Below, piece by piece: positions 48,169 through 56,771 of a stretch of DNA of 64,000 nt. The stretch covers positions 5,629,501 to 5,693,500 of the forward strand of contig NZ_CP084742.1 of NCBI RefSeq assembly GCF_020520285.1, read 5' to 3'. This stretch comes from Pseudomonas sp. L5B5 (GTDB lineage: Bacteria; Pseudomonadota; Gammaproteobacteria; Pseudomonadales; Pseudomonadaceae). Positions within the stretch are counted from its first letter, which is position 1; every line of letters begins with the position of its first letter. The notes beneath the pieces were generated by a model. That model saw nothing but the letters and a program-made list of their open reading frames with translations. It was not told where the DNA came from and did no database searches. The translations under genes were made by a program, and so were the position numbers.

Positions 48169-49053
48169 ATGATCGGATTCACTTCATTCAAACGCCTGCT
48201 GCTGGCCACCGCCGTTCTGGGTTTTGCCGCCCATGCCGCCGCTGCCGAACCCGCCCTGCAACTGGACGTCTACAACCCGGGCAGCAACGCCATCTTCCCG
48301 GTCAGTTCGGTACTGGTCAGCGGCAAGAAGGATGCAATCCTGGTGGACGCCCAGTTCGGCAAGTCCCAGGCCCAGCAATTGGTGGACAAGATCCGCGCCA
48401 GCGGCAAGCACCTGACCACCATCTACATCAGCCATGGTGATCCGGATTACTACTTCGGCCTCGACACCCTGACCAGCGCCTTCCCGGACGCCAAGGTCGT
48501 GGCCTCGCAGCCGACGGTGGAACACATCAAGGCCACCGTTGAAGGCAAGCTGGCCTTCTGGGGCCCGCAAATGGGCGCAGACGTCCCGGCCAAGACCATC
48601 GTGCCAAGCGTGCTCGAGGGCCACAGCCTGACCCTGGAAGGGCAGAAGCTCGACGTCATCGGCCTGGACGGCAAACAGCCGGACCGCAGCTTCGTCTGGA
48701 TCCCTTCGATCAAGGCGGTGGTCGGCGGCGTGGTGGTCTCGGAAAACATCCATGTGTGGATGGCCGATACCCAGACTGCCGAGTCCCACCAGCAGTGGCT
48801 CAAGACCCTCAAGACCATCGAGGGTCTCAAGCCCGAGACCGTGATCCCCGGGCACTACCTGGGTGACAGCGCGCGCTCCCTGAAGCCGGTGCACTTCACT
48901 GCGGACTACATCAAGGCCTTTGACGAGGAAACCGCCAAGGCCAAGGACTCCGCCGCGCTGATCGCAGCCATGAAGAAGCGCTACCCGGACCTGGGCGAGG
49001 ACAGCTCGCTGGAGCTGAGCGCCAAGGTCGCCAAGGGCGAAATGAAGTGGTGA
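48169..49053 (+). CDS. Secreted MBL-fold hydrolase with altered metal motif
   Basis: A 294-residue protein with a Sec signal peptide (cleavage near HAAAA|EP) and a metallo-beta-lactamase fold. The usual metal motif HxHxDH reads HGDPDYY (SHGDPDYYFG): the second histidine is replaced by aspartate and the last by tyrosine, so a standard two-zinc site is unlikely; a later conserved histidine remains in VIPGHYLG. Divergent from a LysR gene and followed by an NAD(P)-binding protein gene 69 bases on. The substrate is unknown. Confidence 0.82.
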   Translation: MIGFTSFKRLLLATAVLGFAAHAAAAEPALQLDVYNPGSNAIFPVSSVLVSGKKDAILVDAQFGKSQAQQLVDKIRASGKHLTTIYISHGDPDYYFGLDTLTSAFPDAKVVASQPTVEHIKATVEGKLAFWGPQMGADVPAKTIVPSVLEGHSLTLEGQKLDVIGLDGKQPDRSFVWIPSIKAVVGGVVVSENIHVWMADTQTAESHQQWLKTLKTIEGLKPETVIPGHYLGDSARSLKPVHFTADYIKAFDEETAKAKDSAALIAAMKKRYPDLGEDSSLELSAKVAKGEMKW

Positions 49054-49122
49054 AACCGTTCTGACCCGCTCCCGAGTCGGGGGCGGGGCTGTTGTACTCT
49101 CTTTGCCAACTGGAGAACTGTC

Positions 49123-49737
49123 ATGAGCAAGATCGCAATCATCGGCGCCACCGGCCGGGCCGGTAGCCAACTCCTGGAAGAAGCCCTGCGTCGTGGCCAC
49201 AGCGTCACCGCCATTGCCCGCAACACGGCGAAGATCGGCCAGCGTGCCGGTGTCACCTGCCGCGACGTGGATGTGGCCGACAGCGCTGCATTGCAGGCGG
49301 CGGTGGCCGGGCATGATGTGGTGCTCAGCGCCGCGCATTTTGCCCCCATCGCCGCCAGCGCCATCGTCGAGCCGGTGAAGAAGGCCGGGGTCAAGCGCCT
49401 GCTGGTGGTGGGCGGTGCCGGTTCGCTGCTGTTGCCTGGCGGCGGCAAGGTCATCGACAGCCCCGGTTTCCCCGAGGAGTACAGGGCCGAGGCGAGTGCC
49501 GGGGGCGTGTACCTGGAGACCTTGCGCAAGGAGCAGGACCTGGACTGGACCTTCCTTTCGCCGTCGGCGGAATTCGTCGAAGGCGAGCGCACCGGGAAGT
49601 TCCGCCTGGGCCAGGACGAGCTGCTGGTCAGCGGTGAAGGCCGTAGCTGGATCAGCTTCGCCGACTTCGCCATCGCCCTGCTCGACGAAGTGGAAACCCC
49701 CGCCCACGTCCGCCAGCGTTTCACCGTCGGTTACTGA
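49123..49737 (+). CDS. NAD(P)H-binding Rossmann protein (NmrA/YwnB-like)
   Basis: A 204-residue atypical SDR. The dinucleotide motif is IIGATGRAGSQLLEEALRRG near the N-terminus, and YLETLRKEQDLDWTFLSPSAEF is typical of NmrA-like proteins. No catalytic Tyr-x3-Lys is evident. It lies downstream of the MBL-fold gene and is probably part of the same LysR-controlled unit. Such proteins act as redox sensors or reductases; the exact role is open. Confidence 0.85.
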   Translation: MSKIAIIGATGRAGSQLLEEALRRGHSVTAIARNTAKIGQRAGVTCRDVDVADSAALQAAVAGHDVVLSAAHFAPIAASAIVEPVKKAGVKRLLVVGGAGSLLLPGGGKVIDSPGFPEEYRAEASAGGVYLETLRKEQDLDWTFLSPSAEFVEGERTGKFRLGQDELLVSGEGRSWISFADFAIALLDEVETPAHVRQRFTVGY

Positions 49738-49772
49738 TTCGGCTAACGGATTCTCAAGGCTATAGCCTGTGG

Positions 49773-49968
49773 CGGGCCCGCAGGGCCCCATCAGGAACTC
49801 CCTGCGGGTGTAACGCCCCCGTGCGCAGCCTGCGGCAGCGGCTATACGAAGCGACTGCGATGTAGCCGCTGCCGAGCCTGCGAGGCTGCGACGGGCCCGC
49901 AGGGCCCCATCAGGAACTCCCTGCCGGTGCTACGCCCCCGTACGCAGCCTGCGGCAGCGGCTACACGA
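49773..49968. repeat. Two direct copies of a 77-base intergenic repeat
   Basis: Copies at 49773-49849 and 49892-49968 differ at only a few positions. Each begins CGGGCCCGCAGGGCCC, which is itself largely self-complementary, and ends with CGCAGCCTGCGGCAGCGGCTA. Between them lies an inverted partial copy (TGTAGCCGCTGCCG...). This is a palindromic intergenic element of the REP type known in Pseudomonas. It lies between convergent genes. Confidence 0.75.
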
Positions 49969-49976
49969 GCAGGTGC

Positions 49977-50858
49977 TCAACGCTGATGGGCCTGCTCCAC
50001 CAACCAGTCCAGCAACTCCTGCAACTGAGCCGAGGGGCCCGGGTGTTCCGGGTAGACCAGGTAATAGGCCTGGCCCGTCGGTATCTTCAATTCGAATGGC
50101 ATGACCAGCCGCCCGGCACTCAGGTCGTCGCCAATCAGCGCCCAATCGCCCATCGCCACCCCGGTCCCCTGGGACGCCACCGACATGGCCAGGTCCAGCG
50201 TCTCGAAGTGCTGACCCTTGCCCAGGGTGTTCAGCGGCGTGCCCGCGGCCTTCAGCCAGCGTTGCCAGTCCCGCTGGTCATGGGAGGGATGCAGCAACAG
50301 GTGCTGCTGCAGGTCCGCCGGACTCTTGAGTGGCGTCGGTCCTTCTACCAGGGGCCGCGAGCACACCGGGGTCAGTTGTTCATTGAACAGGTGCCGTGAG
50401 CCGAGGCTGGGGGACGGTGGGGCGCCATACATCACGGCGGCATCGAACGGCTCGCGAGTGAAGTCCACGCCGTGCTGGATGGTGGTGGTCAGTTGCACCG
50501 GTACCTCTGGCCGCTCCTTCTGCCACTGCAGCAGACGCGGCAGCAACCAGCGCATGACGCAGGTCGGCGCCTTGAGGCGCAGGTTGCGGCTGCGACTGCC
50601 GATGTCGTCCACCGCCCCATTGATCAGCTCGAACACTTGCTGCACCCGGGGCAGCCATTCCTGCCCTTCGGCAGTGAGGATCAGGCCACGGGCCTGGCGC
50701 TGGAACAGTGGATAGCCCAGGTGGCTTTCCAGCCCGGCGATCTGCCGGCTCACCGCACCCTGGGTGATATGCAGCTGCTCGGCGGCGCGGGTGAAGTTGC
50801 AGCACTGGGCCGTGACCAGGAAGGTGTGCAGCGCAGGCAGGGGAGGCAGGCGTTTCAT
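49977..50858 (-). CDS. LysR-family regulator (GcvA subgroup)
   Basis: A 293-residue regulator. The start MKRLPPLPALHTFLVTAQ and NFTRAAEQLHITQGAVSRQI are typical of the GcvA/AmpR subgroup. The effector domain follows residue 90. It is divergent from the AruI-like decarboxylase gene and is its probable regulator. An ATG 15 bases upstream is a possible alternative start. Confidence 0.87.
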   Translation of the reverse strand: MKRLPPLPALHTFLVTAQCCNFTRAAEQLHITQGAVSRQIAGLESHLGYPLFQRQARGLILTAEGQEWLPRVQQVFELINGAVDDIGSRSRNLRLKAPTCVMRWLLPRLLQWQKERPEVPVQLTTTIQHGVDFTREPFDAAVMYGAPPSPSLGSRHLFNEQLTPVCSRPLVEGPTPLKSPADLQQHLLLHPSHDQRDWQRWLKAAGTPLNTLGKGQHFETLDLAMSVASQGTGVAMGDWALIGDDLSAGRLVMPFELKIPTGQAYYLVYPEHPGPSAQLQELLDWLVEQAHQR

Positions 50859-51006
50859 GGAGGGCCAAGGCATGACGTGGGGACATGGCTAGTATGACTT
50901 TTTATCCATTGTTGCGGCTACCGGCCGCCCGTTCCAATAGCCCCTTGCGATGTCTGCCGGCGCTTGCCGGCAGCGCGGTATCCAAACCAACAAGAAGGGC
51001 GATGAG

Positions 51007-52644
51007 ATGGCGACATGTGGCGAAGTACTGGTCAAGTTACTCGAGGGCTATGGGGTCGAGCAGGTGTTCGGCATCCCTGGAGTCCACACTGTCGAGTTGT
51101 ATCGGGGCCTGGCCCGCTCGTCCATCCGGCACGTTACTCCACGCCATGAACAAGGCGCCGGTTTCATGGCCGACGGTTACGCCCGTACCAGTGGCAAGCC
51201 CGGCGTGTGCTTCATCATCACCGGCCCGGGCATGACCAACATCACCACCGCCATGGGCCAGGCCTATGCCGATTCGATCCCGATGCTGGTGATCTCCAGC
51301 GTACAGGCGCGCAGTCAGTTGGGCGGCGGGCGCGGCAAGCTTCACGAACTGCCGAACCAGAGTGCCCTGGTCGCCGGGGTGGCGGCGTTCTCCCATACCC
51401 TGATGTGCGCCGATGAGCTGCCGGTGGTGCTGGCCCGCGCTTTCGCCCTGTTCCAGGCCGGCCGGCCGCGTCCGGTGCATATCGAGATTCCCCTCGACGT
51501 ACTGGTCCAGGACGCCGACCACTTGCTGGCCTGCGAGCCGGTGCAGATCGCCCGGGCCGGCGCAGCCCCCGCTGCCGTGGCGCAGATGAGCCAGTTGCTG
51601 GCGACCGCCAAGCGCCCGCTGATCCTGGCTGGCGGTGGCGCCATCGAGGCCGCCGCGCCCCTGGCCCAGCTTGCGCAGCTGCTGCAGGCGCCCGTGGCCT
51701 TGACCATCAACGCCAAGGGCCTGCTCCCTTCGGCGCATCCATTGCTGATCGGCTCGACCCAGTCACTGGTGGCGACCCGGGCGCTGGTGGCCGAGGCCGA
51801 TGTGGTGCTGGCCATCGGCACCGAGCTGGCGGAGACCGACTACGACGTGACCTTTGCCGGCGGCTTCGAGATCCCCGGCACGCTCCTGCGGATCGACATC
51901 GATGCCGACCAGACGGTGCGCAACTACCCACCGAAAGTGGCACTGGTGGCCGATGCCGGCATTGCCGCCCAGGCCCTGTTGTCGGAGTTGGCGCGCCAGC
52001 CCCTGGCCGAGCGTAGCGGTGATTGGGGGGCGGTCCGCGCCGGGGCCTTGCGCCAGGAGTTGGAGCGCCTCTGGGATGCCCCGACCCGGGCCCAGACCGT
52101 GCTGCTGCAAACCGTGGTCGATGAGCTGCCGGAGATCGTCATGGTGGGTGACTCGACTCAGCCGGTGTACAGCGGCAACTTGACCTTCAACCCCGAACGG
52201 CCGCGGCGCTGGTTCAATGCCTCGACCGGCTACGGCACCCTGGGTTATGCCCTGCCGGCGGCCATCGGCGCCTGGCTCGGCGGCGGCTCCAGCGCGGCCC
52301 AGCGTCGTCCGGTGGCCTGCCTGATCGGCGACGGCGGTTTGCAGTTCACCCTGGCGGAGCTGGCCTGCGCGGTCGAAGCGCGCACGCCGGTGATTGTCCT
52401 GCTGTGGAATAACCAGGGTTACGAAGAGATCAAGAAGTACATGGTCAACCGCGCCATCGAACCGGTGGGCGTCGACATCTACACCCCGGACTTCGTCACC
52501 GTGGCCCAGGGCCTGGGTTGCGCCGCCGAACGCATCGACAGCGTTGCGCAGTTGCGGGCGGCCTTGCGCCTGGCGGTCGACCGCCAGGGGCCGAGCCTGA
52601 TTGAAATCGACCAGAACCGCTGGACCCAGGGAGTACAGGCATGA
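51007..52644 (+). CDS. aruI: TPP-dependent 5-guanidino-2-oxopentanoate decarboxylase
   Basis: A 545-residue thiamine-diphosphate enzyme with the three usual domains. The N-terminal catalytic glutamate lies in RHEQGAGFMADGYAR, and the TPP/Mg motif is GDGGLQFTLAELAC...LLWNN. Similarity is to AruI, which decarboxylates 2-ketoarginine in the arginine transaminase pathway, giving 4-guanidinobutyraldehyde. The next gene, overlapping by 4 bases, is an aldehyde dehydrogenase that could take this product. The partner transaminase aruH is not in the window. Acetolactate synthase or benzoylformate decarboxylase relatives are alternatives. Confidence 0.75.
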   Translation: MATCGEVLVKLLEGYGVEQVFGIPGVHTVELYRGLARSSIRHVTPRHEQGAGFMADGYARTSGKPGVCFIITGPGMTNITTAMGQAYADSIPMLVISSVQARSQLGGGRGKLHELPNQSALVAGVAAFSHTLMCADELPVVLARAFALFQAGRPRPVHIEIPLDVLVQDADHLLACEPVQIARAGAAPAAVAQMSQLLATAKRPLILAGGGAIEAAAPLAQLAQLLQAPVALTINAKGLLPSAHPLLIGSTQSLVATRALVAEADVVLAIGTELAETDYDVTFAGGFEIPGTLLRIDIDADQTVRNYPPKVALVADAGIAAQALLSELARQPLAERSGDWGAVRAGALRQELERLWDAPTRAQTVLLQTVVDELPEIVMVGDSTQPVYSGNLTFNPERPRRWFNASTGYGTLGYALPAAIGAWLGGGSSAAQRRPVACLIGDGGLQFTLAELACAVEARTPVIVLLWNNQGYEEIKKYMVNRAIEPVGVDIYTPDFVTVAQGLGCAAERIDSVAQLRAALRLAVDRQGPSLIEIDQNRWTQGVQA

Positions 52645-54089
52645 CGTTGCGTACTCTGTTGGACGGCCTCTACATCGACGGCCAATGGTCGGCGGGCCGT
52701 GAGCGGCTGCCAGTGATCAACCCGGCCACCGAGGCCCTTCTGGCCGAGGTGGCGGGCGGTGGACCGGAAGCGGTGGACCAGGCCTTGTGCGCGGCCTCGG
52801 CCGGACTGGGGCGCTGGGCCGGGAGCAGTGGCGCCGAACGCGCGGTGGTGCTGCGCAGGATCGCCGCAGGCGTGGCCGCGCGCCGTGAACGCTTGATGCA
52901 GTTGCAGTCGAGCAACAACGGCAAGCCCCAGGCAGAGGCCGCCATGGATGTCGACGATGTGATCGCCACCTTCGACTATTACGCCGAGCTGACCGAGGGC
53001 CTGGACGCCCGCCAGGACACCGAGGTGGCGCTGCCCAGCGCCGACTTCAGCGCCCGCCTGCGGCGCGAACCTTGCGGCATCGTCGGGCTGATCGTGCCGT
53101 GGAACTTTCCCATGGTCACCACGGCCTGGAAACTTGCGCCGGCACTGGCTGCAGGTTGCAGCGTGGTGCTCAAGCCATCGGAGGTCACACCGCTGCCGGA
53201 GCTGGAGTTGGCGGCGATCATCGCCGAGAGCGGCCTGCCCCGAGGAGTGTTCAACCTGGTCTGCGGGACCGGCCTGGCAGTGGGGGCTCCCCTGGCGGCG
53301 GACCCGCGCGTGGCGAAGATCTCCTTCACCGGCAGCAATGCGGTGGGGGTCCAGGTCATGCAGCGGGCAGCGGAAACGGTCAAGGGCGTGAGCCTGGAGC
53401 TGGGTGGCAAGTCGTCGCTGCTGGTGCTGGCAGACGCTGACCTGGAACTGGCGGTGGAGCTGGCCTGCGGCGGTGGCTTTTTCAATGCCGGGCAGATGTG
53501 CTCGGCCACCAGTCGGGTGCTGGTGGCCGCCGAGCTGGCCGACGAGTTCCTCCTGCGGCTCAAGGCCCGGGCCGAAGGCATTCGGGTGGCCGATCCATTC
53601 GAGGCTCAGTCAGAGATGGGGGCGCTGGTCAACCAGGCGCAATACCAACGTGTGCTGGGGCATATCGACCGTGGTTTGAGTGCAGGTGCCCGGCTGGTGT
53701 GCGGTGGCGGTCGCCCGTCGCACCTGGCGCGGGGCTATTTCATTCAGCCCACGGTGTTCTCCGAGGTGCCGCTGGACAGCGCCCTGTGGCGCGAGGAAAT
53801 CTTCGGCCCGGTGCTGTGCGTGCGCAGTGTCGGCAGCCAGCAGGAGGCCATCGAGCTGGCCAACGACAGTGAGTTCGGCCTGGTGGCCAGCGTCGTGGGC
53901 GCAGACCTCTCGAATGCCGAAAACGTGGCCAATGCCCTGCAGGCCGGCCTGGTATGGATCAACGCTCCCCAGGTGATCTTTCCCCAGGCGGCCTGGGGCG
54001 GCTACAAGCAGAGCAGCATCGGCCGCGAGCTGGGTCCCTGGGGCCTGCAAGCGTTCCAGGAGATCAAGCACGTGGTACGCGGGCGCTAG
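52641..54089 (+). CDS. Aldehyde dehydrogenase
   Basis: A 482-residue NAD(P)-dependent aldehyde dehydrogenase. The general base glutamate is in SLELGGKSS and the nucleophilic cysteine in GQMCSATSR; the coenzyme motif FTGSNAVGVQ is present. Betaine-aldehyde-dehydrogenase-like in sequence. It overlaps the AruI-like gene by 4 bases, so 4-guanidinobutyraldehyde to 4-guanidinobutyrate is the inferred reaction. It is convergent with an AraC gene 7 bases away. Confidence 0.9.
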   Translation: MTLRTLLDGLYIDGQWSAGRERLPVINPATEALLAEVAGGGPEAVDQALCAASAGLGRWAGSSGAERAVVLRRIAAGVAARRERLMQLQSSNNGKPQAEAAMDVDDVIATFDYYAELTEGLDARQDTEVALPSADFSARLRREPCGIVGLIVPWNFPMVTTAWKLAPALAAGCSVVLKPSEVTPLPELELAAIIAESGLPRGVFNLVCGTGLAVGAPLAADPRVAKISFTGSNAVGVQVMQRAAETVKGVSLELGGKSSLLVLADADLELAVELACGGGFFNAGQMCSATSRVLVAAELADEFLLRLKARAEGIRVADPFEAQSEMGALVNQAQYQRVLGHIDRGLSAGARLVCGGGRPSHLARGYFIQPTVFSEVPLDSALWREEIFGPVLCVRSVGSQQEAIELANDSEFGLVASVVGADLSNAENVANALQAGLVWINAPQVIFPQAAWGGYKQSSIGRELGPWGLQAFQEIKHVVRGR

Positions 54090-54096
54090 CCAGGCC

Positions 54097-55026
54097 TCAG
54101 CCGCCGACCCGCAGGCGCGCCATGTCCCGCAACGGTGGCGCGCCGAACAGGCGGCTGTATTCGCGGCTGAACTGCGAGGGGCTTTCATAACCCACCCGAT
54201 AGCCTGCCGCCGAGGCTTCCAGGCCTTCGGCCAGCATCAGCCGGCGGGCCTCCTGCAAGCGCAGTTGCTTCTGATACTGCAACGGACTCATGGCGGTCAT
54301 GGCCTTGAAACGGTGGTGCAGGGTCGACACGCTCAGGTTCACTTCCCGCGCCAGCTCGTCGATCCGCAGCGACTGCTCGAAATGGCCATTGAGCCACTTG
54401 ATCGCCTGGTTGACCCGGTGGCTCTGGCTGTTGGTGGTGGCTATTTCGTACAAGCGATGACCCTGTTGGCTACGCAACAGGCGATAGAGGATTTCCCGCC
54501 GTACCAGGGGCGCCAGCATGGCGATGTCCTTGGGGGTATCCAGCAGGCGGGTCAGGCGCAGCACTGCATCGAGCATCGCCGGATCCAGGCGCTCCACATA
54601 CAGGCCGCGGCTGGTGGGACGGGCGGGCACGCCCAGGGGGCCGGCATCGGCGATCAGGGCGTTGATCTCGCCGGGATCGATATCCAGGCGCAGAGCCAGG
54701 ATCGGCTGCTCGGGAGACACGATCGCCACCTTGCCGCTCAGAGGCACGGCCACCGAGACCACCAGGTAGTTCAGCGGGTCGTAGTTGTAGGTCTCGTCGG
54801 CCAGGCGCACTTCCTTGCGACCCTGGGCCATGATGCACAGTGCCGGCTGGGCCAGCACCGGGGCGAACTGGTGGGAGTGGCTGTGGCGCGAGACGAACAG
54901 CGAGTCGATGGCCGTGCCATGGCTACCGTCCTCGACGGTGTGGCGATCGATGATCGCCGCCAGTTCTCCACGCTGGCGCTCCATTTCCGGGGCGAGGGGA
55001 GCAGGCGGGTTTTCCAGCAATGACAT
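54097..55026 (-). CDS. AraC-family regulator with AraC_N domain
   Basis: A 309-residue regulator. The N-terminal 160 residues fit the AraC_N (PF06719) domain, and the C-terminal 100 hold the two helix-turn-helices (IDELAREVNLSVSTLHHRFKA, YRVGYESPSQFSREYSR). I chose ATG 55026, with CCGGAGG 7 bases upstream. Divergent from the ABM monooxygenase-fold gene 330 bases away and a possible regulator of it. Confidence 0.87.
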   Translation of the reverse strand: MSLLENPPAPLAPEMERQRGELAAIIDRHTVEDGSHGTAIDSLFVSRHSHSHQFAPVLAQPALCIMAQGRKEVRLADETYNYDPLNYLVVSVAVPLSGKVAIVSPEQPILALRLDIDPGEINALIADAGPLGVPARPTSRGLYVERLDPAMLDAVLRLTRLLDTPKDIAMLAPLVRREILYRLLRSQQGHRLYEIATTNSQSHRVNQAIKWLNGHFEQSLRIDELAREVNLSVSTLHHRFKAMTAMSPLQYQKQLRLQEARRLMLAEGLEASAAGYRVGYESPSQFSREYSRLFGAPPLRDMARLRVGG

Positions 55027-55356
55027 GGGTGGCCTCCGGTGTTTCGCGGTCGGCACAGCTTAAATTTGTGCAAGCAGGCAGGCTAGGCCGATCCTGCGTA
55101 AAACTTGCCTGATTCTGCTGCTTGCGCGCATAACAGAGGGTTTAGTGCCACGGCACGGTGTTTCACTTGCTTGAAACACCACTGTAGCCGTTTTGTCGCA
55201 CGGGGCTGGGTGAGCGCGGCCCTGGCAGTTGATATCGCAGGATTGGGCAACTCAGGAGCAGGAATCGACTAACGCCGCCCGGCCGCCGGCCCGTATCGTT
55301 GGATCCTGTCGCAGCCTGTCCCCCGGCTGCCTCGACGACACCTGGGAGGGTCGCAC
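55027..55356. other. Divergent region AraC/ABM with two adjacent palindromes
   Basis: A 330-base region. It contains GTGCCACGGCAC (55145-55156) directly followed by GGTGTTTCA...TGAAACACC (55157-55165 and 55172-55180). Both are operator-like and lie between the two divergent genes. A weak -10-like TTAAATTTG lies near 55060 towards the AraC gene. Confidence 0.45.
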
Positions 55357-55722
55357 ATGTCCACGCATATTCCCGTCAGCCACATGGCCTTCGTTCGTGC
55401 CCGTGCCGGGCGCTCCTCGGAACTGGGCGCGCGCTTGAGCAGCCTGATCGAACCGTCTCGCCAGGCACCTGGCTGCCTGCACTTCGCCTTGCAGCGCTCG
55501 CAGTGCGATGCCGATTTGTGGCTGGTGTCCGGGTTCTGGAACAACCAGCAGGCGATGACGGCCTACTTCAGCTCGCCGGCCATGCAAGTGTTTACCGACC
55601 TGGTGCAGGACCTGGTGGTCAACAGCCTGGATTTGCATACCTTCAATACCGTTTCGGCGCTGGAGTTCTCTGGCGAGTCCCCTGCGCTGCACCACGTACC
55701 ATTGCACCAGCTGGCCAGCTGA
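55357..55722 (+). CDS. Antibiotic biosynthesis monooxygenase (ABM) domain protein
   Basis: A 121-residue dimeric alpha/beta barrel protein of the ABM family, a cofactor-free or quinone/haem-linked fold. Typical are FVRARAGRSSELGARLSSL and CLHFALQRSQCDADLWLVSGFW. GGGAGG lies upstream of the ATG. The role is unknown; members include quinol monooxygenases and stress proteins. Divergent from an AraC gene. Confidence 0.82.
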   Translation: MSTHIPVSHMAFVRARAGRSSELGARLSSLIEPSRQAPGCLHFALQRSQCDADLWLVSGFWNNQQAMTAYFSSPAMQVFTDLVQDLVVNSLDLHTFNTVSALEFSGESPALHHVPLHQLAS

Positions 55723-55764
55723 AGGTTTAGAATGGCCGACTTTCCATTGGCCAGGACCCGCAAC

Positions 55765-56004
55765 ATGGCACGCAAAGAGTTTGCACACTACGAAGCAGTT
55801 TCCGCTGTGGTTCCAGGGGAGGGGGGATACAGCGCCGCCATCGCCGTCAAGGCCCTCGGTGTTTCAGGGGCACCGCGTTTTCACAAGGTCCTGGACGAGC
55901 AAACATTCAAGACCGCTCATGGCGCCGACGAGGCTGCCGCGCAACAACTCGAACAGCTGATCGACGTCGACGCCGATGGTCAATTGTGCTGGAAACCTAT
56001 TTGA
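55765..56004 (+). CDS. Small conserved hypothetical protein
   Basis: A 79-residue protein with alternating strand and helix character and no signal peptide. AGGA lies about 9 bases before ATG 55765; an in-frame ATG 33 bases upstream lacks a good site. It follows the ABM gene by 42 bases and overlaps the flavin reductase gene tail to tail by 8 bases. I do not recognise the family. Confidence 0.65.
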   Translation: MARKEFAHYEAVSAVVPGEGGYSAAIAVKALGVSGAPRFHKVLDEQTFKTAHGADEAAAQQLEQLIDVDADGQLCWKPI

Positions 56005-56626
56005 CCGCTCCCGGACGGTACATCTTGAACAGGGCCTCGGGGCCCAACTGGAAGTAATCCGCCGGACCGCCGCCGCGCAGAATCGGCTCTGCCGCGGCGG
56101 TGTCATAGATCCCATCCTTGAGCAGCCACTTGGCGATGTGCACGGCGACCACTTCGCCAAGGATCAGCCAGCTCGGCACCAGCTCCCGATCCGCCCTCTG
56201 CAACTGAATGATCTGCGTGACCTTGCATTCGAAGGACACCGGGCTCTGGGCTACCCGCGGCACACTGATGACCCTGGAGGCCACGGGCGTCAGCCCCGAC
56301 AGGGTGAACTCATCGACTTCGGGGCCCACCGCGGCGCAGCTCTGGTTCATCTGTTCGGCCAGGGGCCGGGTGGCCAGGTTCCAGGCGAACTCGCCAGTCT
56401 TCTCGATGTTGTTCAGGCTGTCTTTGCGCCCGACGCTGGAGAACCCGATGATCGGCGGGATGTAGTTGAAGGCGTTGAAGAAACTGTAGGGCGCAAGGTT
56501 CAGGCGACCCTGGTCATCCTGGGAGGAGATCCAGCCAATGGGACGCGGGCCGACGATGGCGTTGAACGGGTCGTGGGGCAAACCGTGGCCCTGGGCGGGT
56601 TCGTAGTAATGGACATCGTCAGGCAT
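55997..56626 (-). CDS. Flavin reductase-like (FMN-binding split barrel) protein
   Basis: A 209-residue member of the flavin reductase-like domain family (PF01613). NAIVGPRPIGWISS and NLAPYSFFNAFNYIPPIIGFSS are typical FMN-contact stretches. Such proteins reduce FMN with NAD(P)H or bind FMN in DIM6/NTAB-like enzymes; the partner is unknown. I chose ATG 56626; the frame stays open upstream into the repeat region of the next gene's opposite frame, which is an artefact of that repeat. Confidence 0.85.
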   Translation of the reverse strand: MPDDVHYYEPAQGHGLPHDPFNAIVGPRPIGWISSQDDQGRLNLAPYSFFNAFNYIPPIIGFSSVGRKDSLNNIEKTGEFAWNLATRPLAEQMNQSCAAVGPEVDEFTLSGLTPVASRVISVPRVAQSPVSFECKVTQIIQLQRADRELVPSWLILGEVVAVHIAKWLLKDGIYDTAAAEPILRGGGPADYFQLGPEALFKMYRPGAVK

Positions 56627-56771
56627 GGCTCGCGGTTCCTGCTGGAGGGCTTTTGGGGGCGCCATAGTGCAGTGCGCATCGGCTGAATTCCAGCGCGCAC
56701 CGAAGGATTTTCCAGCATGGAAAAGACTGAGCCCGGCGGGTGCGTCGGGCTCTGGTGTCACATGGGAGCGA

